A DNA stretch of 64,000 bases from Xanthomonas vesicatoria ATCC 35937 (lineage in GTDB: Bacteria > Pseudomonadota > Gammaproteobacteria > Xanthomonadales > Xanthomonadaceae), in contig NZ_CP018725.1 of assembly GCF_001908725.1 (NCBI RefSeq), forward strand, positions 1,612,001 through 1,676,000. The letters are read 5' to 3'. The position numbers were made by a program, and so were the translations under genes. Below are positions 26,560-35,359 of this stretch, piece by piece. Each line of letters begins with the position of its first letter. Within the stretch, counting starts at the first letter, position 1. The notes under the pieces were generated by a model that saw nothing but the letters and a program-made list of their open reading frames with translations, was not told where the DNA came from and did no database searches.

Positions 26560-27051
26560 TCAACTCGGCAGGGTTTCGATGGGACCCACGTCACCGGTCG
26601 GAATTCTGCCGCCGCAAGAGCCGTAGCAACCGCCGCCAATCAGCAGTCCACCACCACCACCACCACCGGTTCCAGCGGAGCCGCTGCCACCACCGCCGCC
26701 GCTCGAAGTCTGCTGAGCAATCTTCTCGGCCATTTCCTTTGCCTTCTTTCCGCAAGGCTTCTCAATGTAGACCATGCCACGGCCAGTATAGTTGAGAATC
26801 TTTACGGTGTAGGAAACATACCCCTTGTAGGAGTTTGTGACCCAATTTCCCTCACCCAGCAGCTTGGATGCTGCCGAATCAAGCCTATCCATAAAAAGGG
26901 CATTGGCAGGATTCTTGCTGTCGCTAAACTTCGGCAACTGCGTCAAGGGCACCTGAATTGGCACCAGTGGCGGCATCGGGAGTTCCGAGCACGCGAATGC
27001 AACACCAATAAGTCCCGTCAACGACATCGCTGTGATGCCGACCTTCTTCAT
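26560..27051 (-). CDS. exported Gly-rich protein
   Basis: A 163-residue protein beginning MKKVGITAMSLTGLIGVAFACS, a signal peptide with a Cys at the likely cleavage point. The site (AFAC) is a poor lipobox, so lipidation is uncertain. The mature part has a Pro-rich start, a globular middle (NSYKGYVSYTVKILNYTG) and a C-terminal Gly/Ser repeat (GGGGGSGSAGTGGGGGGG) followed by GGCYGSCGG. It lies 50 bp behind another exported protein gene and before a strong terminator, so the two form one transcript. Confidence 0.65.
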   Translation of the reverse strand: MKKVGITAMSLTGLIGVAFACSELPMPPLVPIQVPLTQLPKFSDSKNPANALFMDRLDSAASKLLGEGNWVTNSYKGYVSYTVKILNYTGRGMVYIEKPCGKKAKEMAEKIAQQTSSGGGGGSGSAGTGGGGGGGLLIGGGCYGSCGGRIPTGDVGPIETLPS

Positions 27052-27100
27052 AATCCCCATTTACGCCCCACTCCTTTTAAAAACAATTGACCAACAAAAC

Positions 27101-27856
27101 TTACTGACCGATTGGACGTTTATCCACTACCGGTGCCCTGCCATACTTCGAAGTGTAGATCCGGTCTATTTCGGCGTTGAGTCGCAAGGCTTCAGATTCC
27201 CCGAGCATTCTTTGCGCTGTTGAAAGTGACTTAGACATCATCACTTCCCGAGTAACAGACGCACGGGTATCTCCACGCATTTCCGCCACACGCGACACGG
27301 CATACGCCGCAACAGGGTCCCCGCTTGCGCTGCCGCCTTGGAAGGACGCCAGCATGTTTAAAGCAAAGAGGTTTCCTTCCGCTCCGGCGTCTACCAGACG
27401 TTGTTGCGCCATAGGATCAGAAGCGAGTAATCGCGCGTCTAAGATCGTCTGTGCGACTTTATCCCCTGCCTCTGAGGCCTGCTTCAGCAGCGCCTCTGGC
27501 GCGCCCATGTAGGCGTCGAGCTGTTTTTCATTGGGAAAGCCATGACGATCTAGCCACTTCTGCTCGGCCTTGCTTTCGGCATAGCCCGGGTCGTTATCAA
27601 AGCTCATCCCATCTCGGGTTCGTGGAACCTCTGGAAACGGATGCCTGACACGAGAGCCCGTCGCCAGATGAGAGCCCCTGTCAACGGATTGGGACACGAC
27701 CTGATCTTTGACTGATTCGTTTGACGCCTTGGGGGTCTCATGCTGAGAGATGCCCTGTGCTGGGACCTCGACCTTACGCGCCTCATGTGTCCAGACGATG
27801 CCAGCGACTACCACGGCCAGTGCTGCTGCACTTAGCGCTACTGCTTTGTTGCCCAT
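27101..27856 (-). CDS. membrane-anchored protein of unknown function
   Basis: A 251-residue protein (MGNKAVALSAAALAVVVAGI) with one N-terminal membrane anchor, a hydrophilic linker, and a helical C-terminal part (QASEAGDKVAQTILDARLLA; DAGAEGNLFALNMLASFQGG). The helical part resembles short TPR/Sel1-type helices. An alternative start lies 7 codons upstream. First gene of a two-gene minus-strand unit. No family recognised. Confidence 0.62.
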   Translation of the reverse strand: MGNKAVALSAAALAVVVAGIVWTHEARKVEVPAQGISQHETPKASNESVKDQVVSQSVDRGSHLATGSRVRHPFPEVPRTRDGMSFDNDPGYAESKAEQKWLDRHGFPNEKQLDAYMGAPEALLKQASEAGDKVAQTILDARLLASDPMAQQRLVDAGAEGNLFALNMLASFQGGSASGDPVAAYAVSRVAEMRGDTRASVTREVMMSKSLSTAQRMLGESEALRLNAEIDRIYTSKYGRAPVVDKRPIGQ

Positions 27857-28555
27857 CTCACCTTCTCGTAAATCCATTACAGCTGCTAATAAGCAGTCCT
27901 ATGAAGCAAATTTTTGCAGATCAGCTCGCCTTCTGCAAGCTCGTTGTTGTGGCGGCACAGGGCTACTCACGGTGTCGAGGCATCGAAGACGAGGCGATCT
28001 CGCATCCAAGGCCTCAGTATAGGCGGTGCCGTCGCATAGACTGAGACAAACTGGCATGAGCAGCGGGGCGCATGCCGTTCAAGTGATTCGATCCGACGCC
28101 ACTCAATCTTCTTGCGAGTTATGCACCTTCTCCCCGTCACGGGTAGCGATCGGAGACAGTAACCAGGACCGGTTTCTGATGACGTCTTCACGCAATGATG
28201 AGCCAGTAGCGTTTTAATTCGCTTTATATCCGCCCCAATATTCAAATAATACTAACAATAATAAGCTAACATTTAACTTAAATTCATTTTTAGAACCGAC
28301 CATCAAAGCTCATTTAGTTAGCTTATTTACTGCAAACAGTACGCAATTGACTGCGATAAATCGACACAAATTCCCTTGGAATCCTTGGTTTACAAGGCTT
28401 CTCGCCGGATAACGAATTGGCGGACCCGGGAAGCACTCCATTGGGAATATCCCAACACCTAAGGACTGCGCCGCCGCCGCAAATTTTTGTATCGCCCCCG
28501 TTGACGAATATCGGTGGTGTCATATCCCTACTTCCATCTCCGATGGAAGTGACCC
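27857..28555. other. 700-bp intergenic region upstream of the second integrase
   Basis: Divergent region between 27856 (minus) and the recombinase at 28556 (plus). About 28205-28340 is markedly AT-rich for this genome. I find no gene, tRNA fragment or copy of the 18-bp core here. It is the most likely place for the attachment site or junction of a second element. Confidence 0.45.
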
Positions 28556-29956
28556 ATGACCGCTCTACCCTCCGCAGCACTCAACGATTACATCGCTTCG
28601 CCCTTTGGCCTCCTGCATCTGGAAGGCATCCACATCGGACGGTTCCGCATCGACCGCGCCATCATCCGCGGCCGGGAAGCGGCCATCAATCTCCAAGAAT
28701 GCATCCTCGCCGCGCTCGACGAAACCGGACGAAAGAGCGGCCTTAAGAGCAACACACGCTATCCCGCCCAGCTCCCTATGGGCACGCCGTCGCGTCCCTT
28801 GGCCAAGGAAATCGAGGACCACCTGGAAGACATGCGCCGCCGGCAGCTTGACCCGAAGACCGTCTTGGCCACCGAGCGCACCTTGAAGCTGCTCCTTTTG
28901 ACCTGCGGCAACATCTCCGCGGCTCGAGTGGACTATCACCACATCCAAGCGCTCTGGACGCTGCTGCGTTGGGCTCCGAGGAACCTGGTGTCGGATCCGC
29001 TGCTCAAGGACCTCACCTTTGACGAAGCCATCGCCATGGGGAAAGCGCAGGACGTGCCACCGCTGGCGCCTGCCACTGAGGAGCGTCATCGCCGGTTCCT
29101 CGTCGCTTTCTTCAACCATCTGGTCAACGGACAGGCCATCGTGTCTTCGCCCATGAAAGCCTTCCGGAAGATCAAGAAGGACGACACCATTGATCCAGAC
29201 AAGGCGATCCGCCTGTTCGAGGACGCAGACCTGCAAGCCATTTTTGACCCCGCGACATTCATTCCCTGGGCCAAAAAACCGCAGTATTGGTGGGCACCGA
29301 TGATCGGCCTATACACCGGAGCCAGGGTCAACGAAGTCTGCCAACTGAAGTTGACTGACATCATCGAGGAACGTGGCATCTGGTGCATTGCCTTCCAGAA
29401 AACGGTGGACAAGGATCTGGATGCGGACCCGAAGAAAAGGCGCCGCAGCCGACAAAGCATGAAAGGCAGTGGGTGCATGCGCATCATACCCATCGCGAAG
29501 TCGCTGTTGGAGGCAGGATTTCTGGAGTTCGTGGAAGACATGAAAGCGATCGGCCACCCTCGCCTGTTCCCGCTGCTCTCTGCTGGGGTGAACCGCACCA
29601 CCGGGGAAACAAACGCACGTTACAGCCAGCAGTTCGTCGTGGACTTCGGGCGCTACCTGAAGAGCCTGGGCTTTCCGAAGGGCATCGGGTTTCACGCCTT
29701 CCGCCATACGCTGGCAACCGAGCTCGACGTCAACGACGTGCCGGAGAAGGAGATTGCCCTGGTCACGGGCCACAGCACCGATCCCCGCGACCGGGTCCAG
29801 GTCTTGCGCCAGCACTACCTCCACAAGAAACCGCAGGTGACGCGAAGCAAGCAAATCAGCGCCTTGGAGCTCTATCAGCCCAACGTGGAACTGCCTCGCT
29901 ATGAGCGGGGGCAGTTTGCCCAGTGCTTGGCTGATCCGAGCAGGTTCTATCCTTAG
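28556..29956 (+). CDS. tyrosine recombinase (internal, second integrase)
   Basis: A 466-residue site-specific recombinase. Catalytic residues visible: Arg in LYTGARVNEVCQL, His380 and Arg383 in HAFRHTLATEL, and the nucleophile Tyr421 in LRQHYLHKKP. The N-terminal region (about 1-80) is longer than in a minimal integrase, followed by a SAM-like core-binding domain. A GGAAG ribosome site precedes ATG 28556. It shares the general plan of the border integrase but lies mid-island and points the opposite way. It probably belonged to a separate element, or acts on a site not seen here. Confidence 0.85.
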   Translation: MTALPSAALNDYIASPFGLLHLEGIHIGRFRIDRAIIRGREAAINLQECILAALDETGRKSGLKSNTRYPAQLPMGTPSRPLAKEIEDHLEDMRRRQLDPKTVLATERTLKLLLLTCGNISAARVDYHHIQALWTLLRWAPRNLVSDPLLKDLTFDEAIAMGKAQDVPPLAPATEERHRRFLVAFFNHLVNGQAIVSSPMKAFRKIKKDDTIDPDKAIRLFEDADLQAIFDPATFIPWAKKPQYWWAPMIGLYTGARVNEVCQLKLTDIIEERGIWCIAFQKTVDKDLDADPKKRRRSRQSMKGSGCMRIIPIAKSLLEAGFLEFVEDMKAIGHPRLFPLLSAGVNRTTGETNARYSQQFVVDFGRYLKSLGFPKGIGFHAFRHTLATELDVNDVPEKEIALVTGHSTDPRDRVQVLRQHYLHKKPQVTRSKQISALELYQPNVELPRYERGQFAQCLADPSRFYP

Positions 29957-30111
29957 GGCCTCGGGCACATCCAGACTAGCTGAACCCGATCGTCTGACGG
30001 CGGTAGACCCCTTCAGAAGTAGCGAGTCGCCCCAGGTGACCGACCTCAACCAATTGCGGGCTCCACGACTTGAGATACGCACCGCACTTGGGAACTGCTA
30101 GCCTTGGGCCT

Positions 30112-30138
30112 ATGCTCGAAGAACTGAAGGAACAGTAA
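30112..30138 (+). other. 8-codon leader frame abutting the kinase start
   Basis: ATG at 30112 encodes MLEELKEQ and stops with TAA at 30136-30138, immediately followed by the GTG start of the kinase. The kinase ribosome site AAGGA lies inside this mini-frame. It may couple or meter translation of a toxic operon; it may also be chance. Confidence 0.35.
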
Positions 30139-31575
30139 GTGCCGGACTTGCCTACCGAGGTGTGCCAAGACATCCAAGAACGACTGAGTCGATATATCGC
30201 CTCAAGAGATGGCTATGACTCTATTACTTATATCGCAGCAGGGGGGTCAGCAGCGACATACTCTGTGATGACGCCTCACGGGAAGCGTGCCATTAAGGGT
30301 TATGACCCCAAATTCCTATCGGGCGACATTGCCGACTCAACGAGAAGACGCCTCGACCTCCAGCGCAGCCTAATCGGCCACTCATGCGAACAGTTAGTCA
30401 TAGTCTATTCTGTAGACGAAAGTGAAGGAACAGCCTTTGTGGAGATGGAGTTTGTGGAATGGCCCAGACTTAAAGATGTGACTTCCGCTGTCCCGGATAG
30501 CGCTGTATCCACATTAATACAACAACTTGTATCGGCAGTAACCTATCTCGAGAAACTAGAAATTGTGCACAGAGACATAAAGCCGGAAAAAATCCATGTC
30601 TCACCTGATTTTTCCAAGCTGTCGCTTTTAGATCTAGGCGTAGCAAGAAAAATTGGAAATGATGAGGATGATTCTGGACAAGGCACCGACCACGGAGAAA
30701 CACGCCCTTTTATATCTACCGCACAATACAGCTCCCCAGAGTATCTATTCAGGCTGGATGAAGCATCTCCAACCCTATGGAAAGCACTCAACATTTATCA
30801 AGTCGGCGCGGTGTTGCACGACCTGATAAACAAGCGACCACTTTTTCAAGAAGAAGTAGACAAAGGCAATCGCTGGCTACTCGCTCGAGCGGTCTTGGAG
30901 AAAACCCCATCGTTTCCAGATGCGGACCCCGCCAGGCTAGCTCGTCAGAAAGCGCTCGCGGCAAGATGCCTCGCGAAGGACGGCAATGTCCGGCTTCAAA
31001 TAGCAAGCTGGAGTGATTTTGATATCGATGCACCAGCCGACGGAGTATCAGCGCTCCACGCACGTCTTAGCAAAATACAGAGCTCCGCAGGCGCGATGTC
31101 TTTGACTGCTTCGGAGAGAAGGATCGAATTCGAACGCACAACATTTATGAAACGCCTGTGTGACTCCGCTAAAATAGAACTTATCTCAAGCGGCAACAGC
31201 CGGATTCGTATAAAAATGCATCCACTTGAGGAAACGTCTTCAGCCATATATGTATACGAGGTAGCCTGCGCTTCGGGACCCAGCATTGTGTGCAATGTTT
31301 CATTCGATTGGGGCTCGGAAATCAACACTACACGTGCGGCCGTAATGCTCCAAGCAGCGCTATGTTCAATTGAAAATCTTCCAGAGGATTTAACAAGAAT
31401 ACCCATAACCGAAGCGACGATCGGTGCCTCAGAAGAAATTTCTGCAAACATTCTAGCAAACAAGATAGCAGATATAACGATAGCCGCCATCGACGTCTGG
31501 GAAGCCAACCAGGGCCGCGATGAAATTCATGAAATGGATCTGCTGTCGGCAGGCCCAAAAGGAGAGGAATTATGA
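30139..31575 (+). CDS. eukaryote-like Ser/Thr protein kinase with unknown C-terminal domain, gene 1 of a three-gene operon
   Basis: A 478-residue protein with GTG start and AAGGA ribosome site. Residues about 25-290 are a protein kinase: Gly-rich loop AAGGSAATYSV, Lys53 in RAIKGYD, catalytic loop VHRDIKPEKI with Asp146, DLG (Asp165) in place of DFG, and a PEYLF-type segment in the activation region. Residues about 300-478 form a domain I cannot name (FMKRLCDSAKIELISSGNSR). No membrane helix. The end overlaps the helicase gene by 4 bp (ATGA), and the third gene follows without a gap. Kinases fused to or co-encoded with nucleic acid enzymes occur in phage defence. GC content is low and rare codons are frequent, a sign of import. 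Confidence 0.85.
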   Translation: MPDLPTEVCQDIQERLSRYIASRDGYDSITYIAAGGSAATYSVMTPHGKRAIKGYDPKFLSGDIADSTRRRLDLQRSLIGHSCEQLVIVYSVDESEGTAFVEMEFVEWPRLKDVTSAVPDSAVSTLIQQLVSAVTYLEKLEIVHRDIKPEKIHVSPDFSKLSLLDLGVARKIGNDEDDSGQGTDHGETRPFISTAQYSSPEYLFRLDEASPTLWKALNIYQVGAVLHDLINKRPLFQEEVDKGNRWLLARAVLEKTPSFPDADPARLARQKALAARCLAKDGNVRLQIASWSDFDIDAPADGVSALHARLSKIQSSAGAMSLTASERRIEFERTTFMKRLCDSAKIELISSGNSRIRIKMHPLEETSSAIYVYEVACASGPSIVCNVSFDWGSEINTTRAAVMLQAALCSIENLPEDLTRIPITEATIGASEEISANILANKIADITIAAIDVWEANQGRDEIHEMDLLSAGPKGEEL

Positions 31576-32725
31576 TCACGAGCTGGTGGAAATCAAAGGA
31601 TGATCTAGACCCAACCCAGTTAGAGTTCATCAATCTTCCCGCTAAAGGACGATACCAGCTTGAAGGGCCGGCTGGCTCTGGAAAAACCAATCTCCTTCTT
31701 CTCCGCGCCCAGTTTGTCGCGGGTCAAGGAGACAAAAATGTGTTAGTGGTGACTTATACGAAATCCCTGAGTCGCTTCTTGCGAAGCGGCTTAGTAGCCA
31801 CAGGATTTATTGAAGATGACCAGGTTCGCACGTTCCACTCATGGGCCCGTAAACATGTAAAACTCTACCTAAACAAAGACATCGTTGACGGGGGAGATTT
31901 TGATGAAGCCACTCGAAAGGCCACTGTAGAACTCTTACGGGAAGCGAATAAGAAGATTCCGACGAAAAAATTGATTAGCTCTGTCTTTATAGACGAGGCG
32001 CAAGACTTGACGACTGAGGAAATCGAATGCCTTGCGGAAATTTCAGATAACATATGCGTTTGCGGCGACATAAAGCAAAGCATTTATCATCAGACTGGCC
32101 TAAATGGAGCGGAGACACTAGGCCTCACAAAATACACACTCTCTAATCATTACAGAATTGGCCATCGAATTGCGCGCGTTGCCGATCGAATCATCGCCCC
32201 CTCATCAGCTGCTGAATCTCTTGAAGCCACTTCGAACTACAATGAGAAGAAACTAGGAAAGTCAACTGCGGAACTTCATAGATTGCCTGATAGAGACGCA
32301 CAGTTCGAGAAGATGCTGGAGATATTGAACGTCCAGGTATCGGCTTATGCAGGTGACCGAATTGGGGTCCTATGCGGCAAGCGAAGCACTGCAGAGGAAG
32401 TCTTTGGGCGATTGTTGGCCTCTGACTTGGGCACAACCTCCTGTAGCCACCTTATAGAGGGAACCGACTTCTCCAACGATGCTCAGATACACGTAATGAC
32501 CATGCACTCATCCAAGGGAGTGAATTCAGGGCAGTTCACATGTTCGGAATTGAAGAATTAAAGCACGGACATATGAACAACCCAACGCTTTCCTACACTG
32601 CGGTCACCCGAGCAAAGACCGCCTTGAATGCTTACACCTCAGGGAAAACCAATCCTGAGCTGGAACAGGCTTTTTCGGAAAATAAGCCTTTTGATATTGA
32701 CTCATTATTCCCAGGCGCTCACTGA
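31572..32725 (+). pseudogene. UvrD/Rep-like superfamily 1 helicase with a -1 frameshift, gene 2 of the kinase operon
   Basis: Compact SF1 helicase of about 384 residues if read across the shift. Walker A is GPAGSGKTNLL (Lys38), then VVTYTKSLSRFL, Walker B FIDEAQDLT (Asp141-Glu142), CGDIKQSIY, and motif V start MTMHSSKGV. At 32520-32523 one base appears missing (GTGAATTC where GTGGAATTC would continue VEFRAVHMFGIEE). The first frame ends at 32561. The second frame carries motif VI, LSYTAVTRAKTAL, and ends at 32725. As read, the helicase lacks motif VI and should not work, unless the shift is a sequencing error or is bypassed. The stop abuts the ATG of gene 3. Confidence 0.82.
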
Positions 32726-34129
32726 ATGAATACCCCAAAATTTGCATGGTATCAATTGAGCCGAGATGAAATTCCAGACTCCACTAATGGGCCCAGCTTA
32801 TATCGCGGAAAGAATCAAGATAACGCACCTTTGCTGATTCCAAATTCCGGCAAGGTTTTAAGCGCGGGATTTTCCTGGGAGGCGCTGGACGAGATAGAGA
32901 ATCAAGCCCCTACAGCATTCGTGCTCGAAACACAAAGTGCTGCCGAGACTCTCTCTTGGCTTCGTGTTTACGCCACCGAAGCATTTCCCTTGAGCCAATT
33001 TGGCCGAGTGCTTTCTTTTGACGACTGGGAGATGATCTCAAATCAGGACAGTCCAAGCTATTCATTCCGCGACGACCGGTGGGCCAGCGTTGTTCTCGGA
33101 GAGCTTCTTGCGCAGAGCGAACAAGACATTAGCCTTGATAAAATTTCCCTTTCGAGAGTGCAAGCTTGCTTCTCTATAGCGATTGCGCGAGCTCATAAGT
33201 TTTATGACTCACATAAGGTAACACGCGCATCAACAGAGAGATTAAGAGCAATTGAGTCTGACCCCAGATTCCTAAGACGCAGCGTTAATGTCGATGCTCT
33301 GGTGCCGATTTGGTCGCTAGCATCCACAAACATCGGGCCTGTGTCCGATGTTTGGGAATTAGCGGAATTCATTGCGTCAGCTGCAAGTGCTTACCATGAC
33401 AAAAAAGAACACACTCCAGTATCATTAGAGGCCCTTCCCCAGGGCCTTCGCAGCGAATCAATCGAGGAACGCGTGATTGCGTTTCAGCATTTAGTCTCAC
33501 TCATTTTAAAGACCAGCCAGACTTCGCCCAACCATGCTTCACAACACGCAGCCATTATTGCAGCCGCTGCCTTTCTCGTTGGACCAGGAACTAGCCATGC
33601 TTTTCTTATCAAGAAGTCCGACAAACTAGCCCCTCTGGCCCAAGTGTGGTTCGGCCTAATTGCCGGGCTGGCCGGCCGAAAATATTGGGACGCCGCCTGG
33701 ACTAAGGCCCTGAAAGGAGTTGAGAAGCACGTAAAAGCATCTTTCTCATGGTCTGACCCTCCGATCTCCGACATTTCTTGGATTGAACACAACTGGATCA
33801 CCAATGCCATTCGAGGACCTAAGGCATTTCAAGGAATCTCGCGACAAGTGCAAACCTCACTTTCGATCGAAATATTCCCCGGAGTGTCGTGCCAGATGCG
33901 ATTACACACGGACGACAATCGCAAGCAGCCCAATACGCCCCCGCCCGTCTCGCCTCCACCCATGGAGACAGGGATCTCTCCAGAGCTTGTAGCAGTGATT
34001 GAGCAGCTACACAGATACGCAGAGAAAGCTAAAAGCATTGTGCGCATGCAGCGCCCCTCAACTGAGGATATGTTTGGTGAGTCAGGCACAACCAAGGGAA
34101 GGAGAAGCAACAAGAGAACGAAGAGTTAA
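32726..34129 (+). CDS. unknown protein, gene 3 of the kinase-helicase operon
   Basis: A 467-residue soluble protein starting MNTPKFAWYQLSRDEIPD, directly after the helicase stop with no spacer. The N-terminal about 110 residues look strand-rich (AFVLETQSAAETLSWLRVY). Residues 120-390 are mainly helical (HAAIIAAAAFLVGPGTSHA). A Pro-rich linker (NTPPPVSPPPM) leads to a C-terminal helix and a very basic tail (KGRRSNKRTKS) that could touch nucleic acid. No domain recognised. As the obligate third partner it may be the effector, or the kinase substrate. Confidence 0.72.
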   Translation: MNTPKFAWYQLSRDEIPDSTNGPSLYRGKNQDNAPLLIPNSGKVLSAGFSWEALDEIENQAPTAFVLETQSAAETLSWLRVYATEAFPLSQFGRVLSFDDWEMISNQDSPSYSFRDDRWASVVLGELLAQSEQDISLDKISLSRVQACFSIAIARAHKFYDSHKVTRASTERLRAIESDPRFLRRSVNVDALVPIWSLASTNIGPVSDVWELAEFIASAASAYHDKKEHTPVSLEALPQGLRSESIEERVIAFQHLVSLILKTSQTSPNHASQHAAIIAAAAFLVGPGTSHAFLIKKSDKLAPLAQVWFGLIAGLAGRKYWDAAWTKALKGVEKHVKASFSWSDPPISDISWIEHNWITNAIRGPKAFQGISRQVQTSLSIEIFPGVSCQMRLHTDDNRKQPNTPPPVSPPPMETGISPELVAVIEQLHRYAEKAKSIVRMQRPSTEDMFGESGTTKGRRSNKRTKS

Positions 34130-34154
34130 TTTCAATTCTTCCAACACATAACTC

Positions 34155-34174
34155 GGGGGAGAATTAGCTCCCCC
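34155..34174 (+). terminator. inverted repeat after the kinase operon
   Basis: GGGGGAG, 6-base loop, CTCCCCC, 25 bp after the stop at 34129. There is no T run, so termination is uncertain. The next 150 bp up to the convergent gene at 34326 holds nothing else. Confidence 0.45.
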
Positions 34175-34325
34175 AGTCATTCAACAGCCCTGATACCAAG
34201 AGAGCCGACTCCCCCAGACAAGCCCCCCCTTTACATCGAACGGCTGGTATCACAAGCAATAATCATTCTCTGGGCACTCTTGAACCAGGACTTTCGGAAT
34301 AGCGGCCTATTTGATCCAACGGATG

Positions 34326-34895
34326 CTATTTGAAGTGATGGAGACGACGAGCCACAATCTCAATGTGCATGATTAAACGACCGAGCTCCAAGTAGTGAGC
34401 GTCTCCGTTCGAGATTCGCTTTTTGTCAAGAAGCTTGACTAGCTTCCGCGCATCTGTTGCTACGTCCGTTCCAGCCCCTTCCAATATTAACTGCCGTGCA
34501 GTCCGCACATCAGGACCTTGCGCTCGGAACTCCTCTATCAATGCGAGGATTCGCTCCCCCTTAGTTTGGGGCGGGTCGGCGCATCCAAGTGCCAAATTTT
34601 CTTGCTGAGAATGCACTACATCCAAACCAGCATTCAACTCGCTTCGAACCCGCGCCCAAATGGCATCACGACGGTCTTGGGTGGTCCCCCAGTGAGTCCC
34701 GTGGGTATAGCAACTGGAAAGGCGAATAACTTTTTTATAAGTCTCAGGGAGCAATTCGTAGGACTCGATGACTGCGACAACGAGGTCGTCAAGCAACTGC
34801 TCTTCCATGGGGTAGTCTTGACGCGACAAATGGTCCAAGCGTTCCAAGTTGTGCTCAACAGCCCTATCTCCTACTGAAAACGTTCGATGTGCCAC
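34326..34895 (-). CDS. hypothetical protein downstream of an XRE regulator
   Basis: A 189-residue, mostly helical soluble protein (MAHRTFSVGDRAVEHN; QQENLALGCADPP; LELGRLIMHIEIVARRLHHF). No domain recognised. It starts 10 bp after the XRE regulator gene on the same strand, so they are co-transcribed, a common layout for regulator/effector pairs on elements. Possible HEPN-like helical toxin, but the RxxxxH motif is not clear. Confidence 0.6.
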   Translation of the reverse strand: MAHRTFSVGDRAVEHNLERLDHLSRQDYPMEEQLLDDLVVAVIESYELLPETYKKVIRLSSCYTHGTHWGTTQDRRDAIWARVRSELNAGLDVVHSQQENLALGCADPPQTKGERILALIEEFRAQGPDVRTARQLILEGAGTDVATDARKLVKLLDKKRISNGDAHYLELGRLIMHIEIVARRLHHFK

Positions 34896-34905
34896 GCTTC
34901 CTCCG

Positions 34906-35244
34906 TCACTCTTTTCCTGATGCGACCCACTCGCGAAGTTTAGATAAAACTTCCTGTTGCTTATCTACAGGTAAGCCCGCAATCAAGAGGATCGCATCAG
35001 CAATGACATCGGAGGTGGCATGAAAATACGCCACCGGTAGATCAAGCGCCTTCGCCAGCGATTCCATAGTCTTTTCATCCGGCATCCGATCCCCGCGCTC
35101 ATATCGCGATATCCGCGGCGCTGCCGAGTTCTCGTCCTCCAGGCCAAGCACCGCTCCCAACTCAGCTTGAGTCATCCCCCTGGCCTGACGTGCCTCACGC
35201 AGGCGACGTCCCAATGTTCGGGCAGGAGGAATAGGAGCGGGCAC
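34906..35244 (-). CDS. XRE-family (Cro/C1) transcription regulator
   Basis: A 112-residue repressor. The HTH spans LGRRLREARQARGMTQAELG to RISRYERGDRMPD. The C-terminal helices (AIADAILLIAGLPVDKQQ) may dimerise. The frame is open further upstream, but the region there overlaps the divergent gene's promoter. GTG 35244 (VPAPIPPARTLG) is therefore taken as start, with no strong ribosome site. Two adjacent palindromes at 35309-35343 lie between it and the divergent gene at 35360 and are its probable operators. Confidence 0.8.
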   Translation of the reverse strand: MPAPIPPARTLGRRLREARQARGMTQAELGAVLGLEDENSAAPRISRYERGDRMPDEKTMESLAKALDLPVAYFHATSDVIADAILLIAGLPVDKQQEVLSKLREWVASGKE

Positions 35245-35308
35245 TGTGGCAAAGATCGAACGATTGCTGACTGAGCCCGCAGTCTGACTGTTCCAAGTTT
35301 GCGTTGCA

Positions 35309-35343
35309 TTTGCCAATATGGCAAACGTCGCCAGTGTGGCGAC
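35309..35343. promoter_or_regulatory. tandem 17-bp operators between the XRE gene and a divergent secreted-protein gene
   Basis: TTTGCCA-ATA-TGGCAAA (35309-35325) and GTCGCCA-GTG-TGGCGAC (35327-35343) are perfect palindromes with shared core GCCARTRTGGC. They are 18 bp centre to centre. They lie 16-50 bp before the ATG at 35360 and 65 bp before the XRE start, so one dimer pair could control both directions. Confidence 0.82.
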
Positions 35344-35359
35344 CTTACCGGGGCTCCTC

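Noticed and set aside
28488..28502. ATCGCCCCCGTT as a third attachment-core copy before the second integrase
   Set aside because: Only a short interrupted match to the reverse of the 18-bp core; expected by chance in GC-rich DNA.
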